A stretch of 64,000 nt of DNA from Edolisoma coerulescens (Eukaryota > Chordata > Aves > Passeriformes > Campephagidae). The DNA lies in assembly GCA_013397115.1 (NCBI GenBank), contig VWZW01007676.1, positions 108,288 to 172,287 of the forward strand, given 5' to 3'. The notes below the pieces were generated by a model that searched no databases, was not told the DNA's origin, and worked only from the letters and a program-made list of their open reading frames with translations. A program made the position numbers and the translations under genes. Below are positions 47,227 to 60,336 of the stretch, one piece after another (position 1 is the first letter of the stretch; every line of letters starts with the position of its first letter).

Positions 47227-49091
47227 ATTGGGCAGCTATGGTGGCTTTCTAAACTCTACAAATGGGAGTGGAATGCATCCCGTCTCACTCCTGCTGTCTG
47301 GTGAGTTTAGTGAGCCTGGCTCTCATTGACATCAGTCATTTGGACAAATGAGTCCTACTCTAGGCATCTGAGTTTCATGGACAATCTTCCATTCAGATTT
47401 CATATAAGCAACCTTGTTGGTTTTTACTCTTTTAGTATTCTATTCTTCCTTGTTTTGATCTCTTATCACTAGGTAAATCCTCTCTCCCATGAGAAACTTT
47501 GTACTCCTCCATGCTGTTATTCGCAAGAGAAGGTTTGAATTTTGTTTATAAATGTACAAACAGTACTTTATATATATACTGGCTGAAATATATTTAACAT
47601 ACTTCTAATTCTTAAAGTGTTAAAATATTTGTTTGTATTGATGGATGAATGAAAACTATAGATTTTTTTCTCCCTCTAAATCCCCAGACGCTGGAGAAGA
47701 AAAATCGAGCAAAGATGCTGCTTAACTTTAAGAACTTTTATGTATTTAGTTTCAGCACAACCTGTGTAGATGTTGTCAAGTCTTTCGCAAACTCATTAAA
47801 TGAACAGCTTTGATTCTTAAAGATTTCCCTTGCTTCAGTAGCTGGAGCTATTGTGATATATACTTCATAATGTAATACATTAATGGGATCTAGCAGCTGC
47901 ATAGTAGATCTAGAGCTCAAACTCTAGGAGTGAGTTTCCACTTTTTCTGGATATACTTTGGGCTAATCAACCTGTAACCTCCTTCCCCCCTGGGTGGGAG
48001 ATGCAGCAGTGTCACTGCTACTCATCTGCACTGCTGCTGCATCCAGTCTGGCTCTTGGTTTGGGGTTTTCCTGCAATGTCCTCCTTCCACACTGTTTAGA
48101 GGATGTCTTTTCTTGGCTGCACCATCCGAATGTCCAGAGGTTCCTCTGTGACTGGAGCTCAGGTACCCTAGAAAGGGTAGAACTATGGCTTCCAGTTTGA
48201 AATGTATGCACATTAAGGGGCAATCTCTTAATGCCGTGGCACTAACAGTGGGGAATCATAATTTCTTGTGTGTCACAGTGACCATTTATGTTTTGTGAAA
48301 AAGTGTTCCTGCAGAATTAATTTTCAGTATTGGGGAAATATTTACAGCTTTTTATAATTTTGTAATAATTTATCAGCCTCTCTCCTGCAGTCCTGTGCTG
48401 GCTGGCTGATCTAAAAGTACACAATCAACAAGACAGCAATGAAAAGAAGTATTTTCAAGAGCAGATGGGATGTACCTTCAAAACCAGTGAAACTGGGACA
48501 TCTGGCAATCTTAAAAAGTACCCAACTAGATGAAATAAAAATTATTACATGGAGGAACAGAAAAATATGTCTTCGCATTGATTAGCAGGCAAAGTAATCA
48601 ATCTCCTTCAACTCCCCTTTCAGTCCTTGGTGTAAATCAAGGAGAAATAAGGATATTGTTTTTAGACTTAGAAGGGATATTTCACATCCTTTCCTCCCTC
48701 TTTTGTGTTGCCCCCAATAACAGTCTTTGTGACACTTATAAAAAAACTCTGTCCCTTGCTATCCTTGTTGCTGGGTCCAATCAAAGTTTTACCATTGTCT
48801 TCCAGGTGCTTTGGATCAAACTCAAGCCTATCTTTGCTGAGCATGTTATTGTGCAGGACACCACCTGTCCACAGTCCAGTTTGCAACGGAATTTCTTTCC
48901 TGGCCAACATATACTGGCCTTCTCAAAACACCAGACAGACAAGGTAGCATATCCAGCTGGTCTCTTTCAAGTGTGGGAGAGCCACAGGTACACTAGATCT
49001 ACAATAAAAATACCATAGCATTTTTCCTGTAAATTGTTTTTGACTGCATTATACTACTATGAAGTCAAATGTTACATAGCTATATAAACAC
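47227..49091. other. No confirmed gene; one short protein-like frame
   Basis: On the minus strand 47738-47920 is open for 60 codons with a protein-like composition (PINVLHYEVYITIAPATEAR and NEFAKDLTTSTQVVLKLN). A CTCTAG that could be an acceptor sits just upstream at about 47910. I do not recognise it, and without a second exon it is not called. A 146-codon plus-strand frame at 48578-49018 also lacks any recognisable domain. Confidence 0.45.
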
Positions 49092-49148
49092 AGTTAGACT
49101 CAATGATCTTAAAGGTGTTTTCCAACCTAAATGATTATACGATTCTGT
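49092..49148 (+). mobile_element. CR1 LINE 3' tail
   Basis: AGACTCAATGATCTTAAAGG followed by TGTTTTCCAACCTAAATGATTATACGATTCTGTA is the standard end of an avian CR1 element. Only about 57 bp remain. Confidence 0.85.
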
Positions 49149-52100
49149 ATCTGTAGTTTCACATGCATCATCTAGTCTCTAGGTTTTGGGGTAGGAAGTT
49201 CACAAAAATGTTAAGTGTGAAAGACAGGGACAATTGATCTCTCTGTTCAGGATGTATCTTGCTAGAAAAATGTGCTAGAACTACAAATGAAGAATAAAAT
49301 TATGCTCCTCGCATTGCTAGGAATTATTTAAATTTATATAGAACTTATTTCTACACACTTAGAAGACACTGCGTTCTTACAGACACAGTGTCTAGTGCAG
49401 TGGAATCCTCACCTCTGCTGGGGTGTGGGAAAAAATCATGTGATGTTACAGATGATAAGCACTGTAATAATGTTAAACAGTACTGGTTTTATACTGCATT
49501 TCATCAGCAGATAGCACAATATATCCATATTGGAAATTTGTATTTTCAGTAAAGGGAAAAACTAAATAGTAGAGTTTGGCCAGTGAGTGCTTGAATTTTA
49601 ATGGCAGTTTGACAATGTAGAGGGAAATGTTTCTCTAAGCATCTTTTCACCCACAGGTTAACAAAACCCAAAAATCGGAGCTCCCTGATAACCAGCATAT
49701 ATGTGTTTCCCAGTATGATTATATGAGGAACAGTTACTATCAACCCTCCTCCCATACATGTCCACTTACCTGAGTCATTGTGTTACCCATTTCCCTTTGT
49801 TTGTATTTTTAATTTTTTACAGTACAACAGTTTAATGCTTCCTCACATTCATGCCATGGTTGTGCCTAAGAGATATTTCTTAAATTTTAACTTTCTTTTT
49901 TTAAATTCCAGATCCTTTTCTAAATAACTCTTACTGTTGTTAAAGCTAAAAACCTAAAAGGAGCTACCTTCCTCAAACTCAAATGTCAGTATGTATTAGT
50001 TCATAATTTGATCTTCAGACAAATTATATGCATGTATATCCTTGTGAACACAGTCTGGTTGTCAGAGATGCCCCTCAATGACAGCCATGCCACCAGGGAA
50101 GTTATGTGAGGGTGAGATTTGTCTTTCTGGGAAGAGAGTCACTGCTGATGCTGGTAGACATGAGAAAAAAGAAAACAGATGGCTCCCATTTTCCCATTGT
50201 ATTTTTACTGAGACTTATAGGAAATTTTAGTGTTGCATAGGCAAGCTTTTCCCCAACAAATATAAAGGTTCAGGAAAAAATATTTAAGCCAGCAGGGTAG
50301 CTTAAACTTAACAATCCCATATATACAAGAAATGTGAAAACAGAAGTTTTGTTGATATCCCACCCAAGATTGCTATGATGATGAATACTGCAAGGAGTGG
50401 GACTGTTTTTAAGATATTCCCTTAGATAAAAAGACAACTTTTTATGAGCTCCTTAACTCATTTTAGAGTGAAAATGACCTCTGCTGGTGGAAATTTGCAC
50501 ATCTATTCAAATAATCATTATTCAGGTATTTTCATAAACATTTGTGTCCAAATGCTATTGCACTACTTCCTCAATATTTTTTTTTGCGGTAATCTCCTAA
50601 GAGGAACTGGAATATTTCAGAGTTGCTGTATGTTAGAAGATTATCACCTATCCTCAGTACCAGAAATATATATGCCCAAAAAATATTACTGAGGATGTCA
50701 CAAATGCTGAAAAACTAAAGAAAAGACAGGGTGACCCCAAAATACTTGTTCTTATATAAAGAATTTTGCCTGTGGCATCCATTCTGGCCTCATCGTCTCC
50801 TTATAATGAGCAGATTCCTGGAAGGATAAAATTAAATTACTTAACTGATACTAGAATCATCTGTACAGAATATAGATTTGATTTGGAAATCAGTGGTCAT
50901 TCTGCGCTTACTAATAGATTGTTTCTAATCTTTCTATAGGATCCAAAAGGTTTATGATCTGAATTGTGTTTACAAAACACATAATTTTCTATCTCCTCCT
51001 ATGAATGGCACTTAGGGAATGGTAACAGCCAGCAAACTTTGCAAGGACTGTGGTACTAATTTGTAGGCAGGCATGGAGAAATAGAAAATTATGGCCTTGT
51101 AGAGTTCCTAGATTATGTCTGTTTTGAAAACGTTATCTAAATTCTGAAATCACCTAAATTCCTGAAGTTACAGTACCACTTTCTAGCTCTCTATTTTCTA
51201 TGAAAATATCTGCACACTTTTGTTATTGATAAAGATCTGAAAGTAATAAAGAAAAAATGGGGGGTTACCCACTTCCTGTAGTTACTGAGCAATGTTTGTA
51301 ACACAGTAGCAGAGTGGTAAAATGCAAGTGAAAATACTAGAGTATTTATAAATGTGCTTGTTTAAGGACAATTAAAAAAAGAAAAAGCACATTAGAAAAA
51401 TCACAGTTTGTGAAAGCTTCAGTCTCAGAAGAATCTCAATTTCAACATAACCCTGTTTTTCGCTGGGGAAAGAAAGTTCTTCAGAAACTTTCCAACCAAC
51501 CAGATATCTCTAGGGAGCATGCTGTCACGGGACAGGGAGATTCCTGTCATTTATGTGCTGTTTTCACAAATTGTGTGTAGCACTCCAACTTCTGTGTGCA
51601 AAAAAAGTTGCAGAAAAGGCACGGCAAGGGCACAGAATGAGGTATTTGTGCCCTGAGTTGCAAGAGAACTTGTATTAGTTTTTCGCCATCCAGATTTCTT
51701 CTTTATCATGTTTCTGGCTAAGTTCACAGAAAATGCTGGAAAGATATACTTTCAGCACTTTCTTCTAATTTACTACACTCTCCACATGCACCCATAGAAG
51801 AGCAGACACATGCACACATGAAAATAGCTCCTTATTAATGGCTGTTCTGTTGAAAAATGTTGTCCTTTTTTTGCTTAGTATTTTAGAAGTAGCTCTGAAA
51901 GGAAGTTTCCCTTCCGTGTCACAGGTCATCAACCAAACTTTTTATTTGTACAGAAGACATTTGTGGCTTTAAATCTCTGAGGAAGAAGCTGAATCGTTGT
52001 TGTGTTATTGTTTTAGGGTTTTTTAACAGGAGATTGGGAAGGAAAATTTCAAATGCTATCCAAAAAAGTTGACAGAAGATCTGTCTGAGTCCAGCTTGCT

Positions 52101-55100
52101 TAATTTCAAGTGTAAGTCTCCCTTTATCAGCAAAAGAGTGGAAGTTGTCCTTATTTCTTAGCACATGCCACCCTGCTTAGAATCCTAAACTCTCTCTGGT
52201 GCTCCGAACTCAGTAGGTTTGCACTGAGATAAGGAGGGAAGTTTGGCCATTAGGGTGTTTGTGTAAATCCACTACTGAAAAATATAACCTCAGATTTGAC
52301 AGGTTTATCATTTTCATCCTCAGGGCCACAGCAAAGTATATCCACTCTGAAGTCCCAGCCAAGGCTTTCTTTCTGTAAAGTGGAAGGCTACATGGAGAGA
52401 AGGAGGTGGATGTGCTGTGATTTCCCACCAAATGCAGAACATTTGCTGGCAAGCCTGAAGATCATCTTACCATTGCTTGGCAAATATATTCATCATGTTG
52501 TGTCCCTCAGAAACTTAAAATACTTGTTTGTGACAAACAGACCTTTTTTTATGAGGACATGACTCTCCTCAAAATAATTTGAGACAGAGGAAGACGGAAA
52601 GGAATTAAAGCTGGTTAGAACATATTTTGACATTTTCCACATTAAAAATGTATCTGTGACAAAATGAGAACACTTTTTAGAAATGGTTCATCTTGACTGG
52701 CTCTTGGCCTGAAACTATTTGGATAGCCTTTTTTCTGGACTTGTTCAAAATGTAAAACTCTAGGGTTTTCATCACAAGATTTTATTTCTTTCCAGTACAA
52801 AAGAGTTTTTTACAAGAGAAGTGGAGTTTATTAAGGTATAAGTTTCCAAATTAATTTCCAACAATAAAGTTAGTTCATTGGATATTACCGAAATAGATTT
52901 CAATGGGTTTGAAAGAGTTTGCATAATTTCAGTTTGTAGTCTTGGGGAAAAGAAAAAGGAAAATATTAAATATAAATAGTGGAAAGATCAGAAATCTAAA
53001 CAAAAATCAAATTACTTCCTATATGGGAAAAGTTTAGAGTGAAAAGTGAGAATGTCATTTGACCCAGCAGTCACTGGAGTGTGAGATTTTGCCTTTGAAA
53101 CACACAAAGAAATCCTTTCATGATCATTTTCATGAGGACTCAGAACCATGGAAACAATAAATTGCATCATACTGGCTGTCACAAAGACATTGGGATGCAG
53201 TGTCTGACAGTTAAAAAACTGTGGAAAAGATGTTGGTTGATTTCTAAGGATCTCTCTAATTTTTCTTACTTAATCTCTTTTAGTACAATGGTCCACTGCA
53301 GGCTCTGAAAATAAAGGGAAGACAAGTGCAGATCCAGCCTGGATTTTCCCTCTTTAAGAGGCTGGGATTTCACTAGGGAAAAGATGATAATTTCATGGCG
53401 TTGAGTTTGCTATATGAACATCATGTAACCCAACTTTGTGTCTCTGTAGGCTTTGCTGAGCATTTTGCTGCATCTTGCCACAATAACAACTAGGGCCGCT
53501 AAGCTTGTTTCTATCTGGTAAAATGCCATGCAAGAGTGCAAACTAGTTAGTGCTATACACCAGGAGTTTGATGGAGCTCAATGGAGCTCTGTTGTGCAGA
53601 AACTGTTATGCAGTTTCCAGTTTATTTATCTATCCCCAAGCATGAGCAAGGAGGGATAGTAAATGGACTGAAGATACATGTGAAGCCAGTGGTTAGTGTT
53701 TTGGACTTCCTCACTGCTCAGGCAGGAAGCCAAAAAGTCTAGAAGACTGGGAGGAACAAAGGGGGAAGGATAAATTATTTCATGCAATCCTGTGTTATTT
53801 ATGTGTATTCACACGTAAGTAGCTCCCCTCCAGGAGTTCCAGAACTCTAGATTGGATTCCCAGGTTTTCCTTGATATAACTTTTTCGAGTCTCGGTGTTG
53901 GTTTAGTCAACCTTCCTGACCACAGTTTCATGGTCTGGCTATTTCATCAATGCTGCTTGAGGGCATCCTTTCCTTCATAAGTGTTGCTTTCCAACTTCAT
54001 AGCATGTGCTTGAGAGAAGATATTTCACCACTCCTTCCCCCATGAGGAATGACTTTAGATTGCCCTATGGAATATATAATATTAATGTGTAAAGTGGTAC
54101 GCATACCTTAATATAAATGTGCCAAGTTGCTAAACCCTCAATTTACATGGGGCCCTACATAGTGACAGAGAAACCAAATTACTTGCCCAAAACACTTAGT
54201 GGAAGTCAGAGGCAGATGACATGAGATTTGCCCTGAGTGATATCCATGCTAACTGGTCTGCTCAATATTGCTGGCACACTGGGGCTATTGAAAGTGGTCT
54301 TGACCTTAGCTGAAGTGGCACACCCTACAGCAGTTGTGTATTTGGGAATATCGTTCTGCTGAGAGCAGCTTTATGAGCTTGGATGATTTGTTTGTCAGGC
54401 TGTTAGGTTTTTTTCAAGTCTGACCAGAGCAGTTTTGTAGACTTTGGCTATGTAATTTTCAGTAGTTTTCCAGAGCTGAGTTTGTTTTCTGTTAGCTGAC
54501 CTCATTTTTTTTAAAGTCTTGGGATTGATGTTTGAGAGACCTTTGTGCTGTTTCCATGAGTCATGAAGGCATCAGGAATATTTTCTGTTCTGATAAACTC
54601 TGTGATCGCCACCATCCCTGGGCTCCTAACTGACAGTTGGATAGTCTGGCTGCTCGCAGATATCTGGTCCTTTTTACCTGTAGAAGATGGTGAAACTGAC
54701 AGTGTTTAGGCAATCCAGTTTTGGATGTCATTAGGACCTCTTCCCAGTCTGCCTCACCCCCTAGGATTGCCTAGAGTGTTTTTCATTCATGTATATGTGT
54801 GTATAGTAAGGATGGCTGCCATCAGCAGGATGGCAGCACTCAAAATAGTTGTCAAAGGCCCTAAAATCTGTGCCACATGAACTTGTCACATCACTTCAAG
54901 AAAAACTCAACAATACAAAACTTCCTGAACATGTCTGTTCTTGAAAACACTTATGTGACACAGAGTAGAAAGTGTATTCAGAAAACGGGGAGGTTGGGCA
55001 TTAATGGGTGGGGATTATGAAAATATCAGTCCATGTTAGGCAAATGTTTGTCCTCTCTCCTTTAGAAACAAGAAAGCTGTGAGAGTTTTGCAGAGCTGTA

Positions 55101-58100
55101 AAGCTGAGATAAGAGAGGTGCTGTAGACTCTCACTTGTCCCTCCTCTGGCTTCTGAAGAAGCACTAGGGCACGCTCTGCAGTACCTGTGCTGGGACTGGT
55201 AAGACTTATTCACTTTCCCTTATTCTTTACTGAAGCTGCATGTGTTTTGTAAGCCTGCTCCAGAGAAGCACTGCTGGCAGAATGGTGATGCCAAGGGAAG
55301 TATGTTTGGAGGACAAAACTCTGCTGTCCCATTGTGTTCAAATACATTTAATAGAGAGGGGAGGTGTGTCTAACACAGCAGGATGGTCTCTCATATCATA
55401 TTATTTAATGTGCATAGAACAATGCCATTACCAGTGGCTAAAGCTTGAAACTTAAGTCACTGAGTAATTAAATATACACTCAGATAGTGAGCTGTGTAAT
55501 TTTATTGGTTTGTACAAAGTCAGATTAAGTTATTGGCTTATTAACTATACTCCTTGTTTTCTCATACACAGAGATAGGATTACTAGTCATTTAAATGAAA
55601 TAACTGCTTGACTAAGGGACAAAAAATCTGGCCTACAACACAAAAGATTACATATGCTTACAGTGTCCGCCCTGCCCACTCCAGTATGCAAAATACACTC
55701 TTACCAACACAGAAGAGTAAAATTTTTGCCCTCAGGGTTTCCTGTGCCGGTTCACAGATGGGCAAAGTTAATGTTCATGAAGGCTAGCAGAGTCTGATGT
55801 GAACGAAGCCTGAACCAAATTTTCAGTTGGTAACTTTCAATTTTCTTTTGTAGTCTCAGAATTAGACCTGAAGTGATTGTCAGAGAAATCAGGAGTAATT
55901 TTGGACAAAGCCTATCTACTAAAAAAAAATTCAGTTGAAACTTTGTACTGCAGAGAGAAAAAAGGAATAATTATGGTTAAACACTTGTCAGACCAGTTCT
56001 GGTGAAGATGTAGTATTTCTAATCTGAGATACAAGATCAACCTCATCTGGTTTCTTTTCTTATAAACTGACACACACCAAGCATGCTGACTTCTGACTGA
56101 AGTCAGCCAGGCTGCCTGTGAACCAGTTATCTGAATCTGCTCCAAATCCATGACAAAATTGTGTAATACTAGCTGCAAGCAAGCTTAATCAGTGTTTGCT
56201 TCTTTGTGTTAAACTGTTATTGAGATATTAGTGAAATGCATATTCATCCTATAACAGCTTTTTGAACCATTATCTTCTAATAAGAAGTCTGGGCTCATAT
56301 GTAAGGATGAGGTAGGGATAAAAAGTTTGGTGAGAACCAGATTCTACTTGAACTGTATTGCTATAAATAGCAACAAATGTAAAAATAGTTTGCACTGATG
56401 CTTTATCTTGAAATGAGTCCTTAAAGGACTCATTTTACATTGCAAGGGCCAGTACACTTAACTATTGCTGTAACCTTTATGACTTACAGAGACTAATTTT
56501 ATCAAGAAGAAAAAATTGTTCTAAATTTCAGTTCTGCAAATTTAGTTTGTCCATAAGAATGAGGGCAGTTATTCCTGGCTCTGACAATGCTAAAAATAAA
56601 AACAACTAGGCCATTTGCCTCTTCTGGAATATGTGTCTGTAACTCTCCTGAAACCGGTAGAAATTGAAATAGCAGGATATCTGCCTCTTATAGATTCAGC
56701 ACTACTATATAGATTTCACTGTCATGCTGATATGAGGAGACAGGGAATGATGCTTTTGCCATCCCACTTGAGGTTGTGGAGGATTAATAGAATTAAAGTG
56801 ACAATATGGTTTTTAATAAACAGAAGACTGAACATACAGAGGGAATAGACCCATTGATTGGAGGACAGAGCCCAAACATGTTTTCAGACATTAAAGAAGA
56901 CAGTACTTTTCATAGGTTATTCACTGTACATCATTTTGTCATTCAAGAGACTTACCATCCTGACTACCTCACTCATCTCTACTGGCTGGTGCACTATTGT
57001 TTAAAGAAATGCCAAGAAAACTGTTTCCGAACAAATTTTGTAGCAGAGGAAGGAAAGGATCCCCCAGGACAGGAGGATGAGACTAACTGTAAACAAAATG
57101 CTAAGTTCAGTTTTCAAGGAGACTTACACATAGTAAGGATTTATGATTGCTTTGGCTTAACAGGACAGGTTGGCACTGTAATTTTCTACGCTTTCCTGTT
57201 GCTGCTGCAGAGTGCAATGGAAAAGCATTACGAGTGGCCCATGGGTAACACATCCCCACGCTGCACTGCTGCAAGGGTAGGCTGAGGACCTGAAGCCCTG
57301 GAGAGCTGTTATAGGCATGCAGAGATTGCTGCCAGTTCAGCTGTTTGCTCCCATTTCAAGTCCCACTTTCATTCCTCTCCTTTCTAGACTTGCTTCATGG
57401 GCTAGTGCAGAAAGGGAAGAGGAAAGAGTAGACCCAGGGCTTTGTTTAATTGCCAGGTGTTCTGAAAGGGTAGAGAAAGACTGAAGCATGTGTCCAATTG
57501 TGCTTACATAGGCAACATGAGGCTAGGGCAATATTTCTGTGTTTTGTACATGCCGCCTTCTCTGTCTCTTTCACCAGCAGCACAATGGCTGAAAGGCCTG
57601 ACAAAATCTGTCCCATCGGTAGTTAGTATTAGGGCTACTGGAAATGCCTGAAATAATCCTCAGGGTATCTGAAGATCTTGGTCTGGTGATGTTTCTGTCC
57701 ACCTCTAAAATTGGCCTCAAGGGTATATATGACTACTAAGGGATCTGAGTTCAAGGAGCATACTGAGGTGGGACAGAGGAGCAAAGAAGTAACTTAATCC
57801 ATTTGTCAAGCTCCCTCTTCTTTGCTTCCAGTATTTGCTCATGCGCACAATGGCAGTGGGCTTGAGCTCCCCGTGACAACAATGATAGAAAATGCATTCA
57901 AGGATAGGCATGGTGCCAGCTGCTTGGTTTGGAAGAAAGGGAAAAGGTAAAGATGCTTTGGGCTGATGCTTCTCTCACTTGCAGACAGCAATAGGAAACA
58001 AATCCACTGATGTAAGTGGGATTATATTGGTGCAAATCTAATATTTCATGGACCCTTATGAGAGCAACTGATGGGCTGGTGGTTCTAATTAGTCCCCCAT

Positions 58101-60099
58101 ACCCACAGAGAATGATGGTGTGAGAACAGAGTGGTCTGATTGCACCCTTCTTATCAAAGGAAACCTACTTAGATGGTGCTGGTGCCCTGTCACCAGTTGT
58201 GGGCCACTCTCCTGAAGTGGGGAGACAAGAAGAATATCTTGGAATGATATAACTGCCCTAGCCCCATCAGAGAAGTGCCTAGTCCGGTGCTAAGGGAGGA
58301 AAATATTTTTGCTCAACATCTGATCTACTATTCTGGTTAATCTGTGCCTAAGGTCCTTTGGAAAGAAAACCCTTGATTCATATATGTGGACGAACCTTTG
58401 GGATCCAGTTCTCTTTTTGCCAAACCAATGGCACTTTGGCCAAGTCTCTCCGTAGAAGCAGGGGCACACCATTTGTATTCCATGTCAGTTGAAATAAAAA
58501 TGATATATGACTATATATCTGGCAGAGCTTAAAGCAGTAATAATAAAAAATACTAATAATCTAGCAGTCTAACAGCCAAACCATCGTCCATGATTTCTTT
58601 TAGGGAAACAAGACAATTTCCCTCCTCCCTATTAACTGTACTGCACTGGTTCCAACTAGGTCTGCTTAGAGAACTGCTCATTTAACTGGACTTTTTGTAA
58701 CAAAGTTAAGGTATTTTATACAGTACTTCTGCAGAACGAAGAGGACACTCAGCTAGACAAAAACTGTTGCAGAAAAGCCCAACAGTCCTAAGATTTGGCT
58801 GCTTCTTAAGCCATTCTAGTGCTTGTGGAAATTACTTAGTCCACGTTACCAGCATATTCATTTAGCTTTAGTATCCTACAGGGAGAAAGACAAAAAGCAG
58901 AATTGTTGTCATACCTATCTGTTAGCTATCTCACACTATGTAGTACAAGAAATGCCAATTGTTCTACAGATGTGAGTGATTCTGCCTCTTCCTTCTTCAT
59001 CTGAAATGCAACATCCCTTACCTTTTTTCTCTTCATAGAAAATACAGACCCAAAGCTGGTGGTTCTTTTACTTGTGACCAGTCACAAGGAAGATCTTGGG
59101 ACAGTCTTTTGCCAGAATATCATATTGTGTGTCCTTCACTCCTCCTGGTTGTTTGCAATGCAAATTGTAAGCTTTGTCTCATGTAGTGCCATATCCATGG
59201 TAACCAAATGAAGGTAAGTTTGCATTACGTCCTTAGTGAAGTGTAATCCTTTCCCTGGTATATGTGCCAAAAAGGCATACAGACTTAAAGGGACAGCAAT
59301 ATATTTCATGGAAAGGGAAGCAACCAAAGCATCTTCTGCTTTTTTTTTTAAATTTTTTCCCCCTGTGTCAGTTATTGCTGCACTCATCCCTTCCCCCTCT
59401 CTTTCCTACCTTGTCTTTTTCTATAATTCCCATTGTTACAAGCTAGACTAGTTCTGATTTCTGCTTTCCTTTTGCCTAGAGGCTAAGCAAACAATTATAA
59501 AGTCAAACTGCCAACTTAAACACCACTTCTTGGCAAAAGCCATTCTTTGACCTTCTTGGTATCTTCAAAAAAACATAAACAATGGGGGTGGAAAACCAAG
59601 CCAAGAATGCCAGTGCTAGTATTCCAGTTTTTCAGACTTTGGGTCTCTGGTAGAGCAGAGGCAGAGGTGCACCAGCCTCCTATTACTCCACTATATTAAT
59701 AACTGGATCAAGCCATACAGGTTAGAGTTATCATTTTCTTTGTAATATTAAAATGTTTTAGAAAGACTTTTCTTTTTTTCTGATCTGTAACATATGATGT
59801 AGAAAATAATTTTTTTTTCTCTTCATTTCTGGTTTTAATTCCACTTAAAAGAGCTTAATTCTAGATTTAAAGAGCTTTTATTTTTTTCATAACTTCATAG
59901 ACTCTCTTTTGACTGGACAAATACATTTTTTAGCAAAGGGAACAGACTCAAACTGAATGTACTGAAAAATTATTGCTGTTGATACTGTTTTCAATGTTGT
60001 TTTGGTTTTTTGCTTTTGACAACCTCTGCACTGAATTTATGCACTTTCCCTTATGTATCTGGAAGGCTTAAAATGCAACTCTTTCCCTCTTCAACACAG
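49149..60099. other. No recognisable gene over about 11 kb
   Basis: AT-rich single-copy DNA. The longest open frame is 56806-57285 on the plus strand (159 codons), with an ATG start and no stop. It shows no known domain, has one hydrophobic segment near its C-terminus (GTVIFYAFLLLLQ) and has no promoter or splice context. I saw no interspersed repeat shared with other parts of the window. Confidence 0.5.
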
Positions 60100-60336
60100 T
60101 CTCATGCTGTTTGAATACAAGCAAGAACTTCTTTACTATACAGGCAATCAAGCCCTGGAACATATTGCCCAGAGAGGGTATGGAGTCTCCCTCACTGGAG
60201 ATAGTCAAGAACCATCTTGATGCGATCCCATGCCATGTGCTCTAGGATGAGTCTGCTTGAGCAGGGAGATTGGACCAGATGACCCACTGTGGTACCTTCC
60301 AACCTCACCCATTCCATGATTCTGTGATTCTGTGAA
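60100..60336 (+). mobile_element. CR1 LINE 3' end
   Basis: The piece runs from AAGAACTTCTTTACTATACAG through CCCTGGAACATATTGCCCAG, GGAGTCTCCCTCACTGGAGA, GATTGGACCAGATGACC and CCTTCCAACCTCACCCATTC to two ATTCTGTG octamers. This is the well-known end of CR1: the last residues of ORF2 and the 3' UTR with its octamer tail. It is 5'-truncated and carries no usable coding sequence. Orientation is plus strand. Confidence 0.92.
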
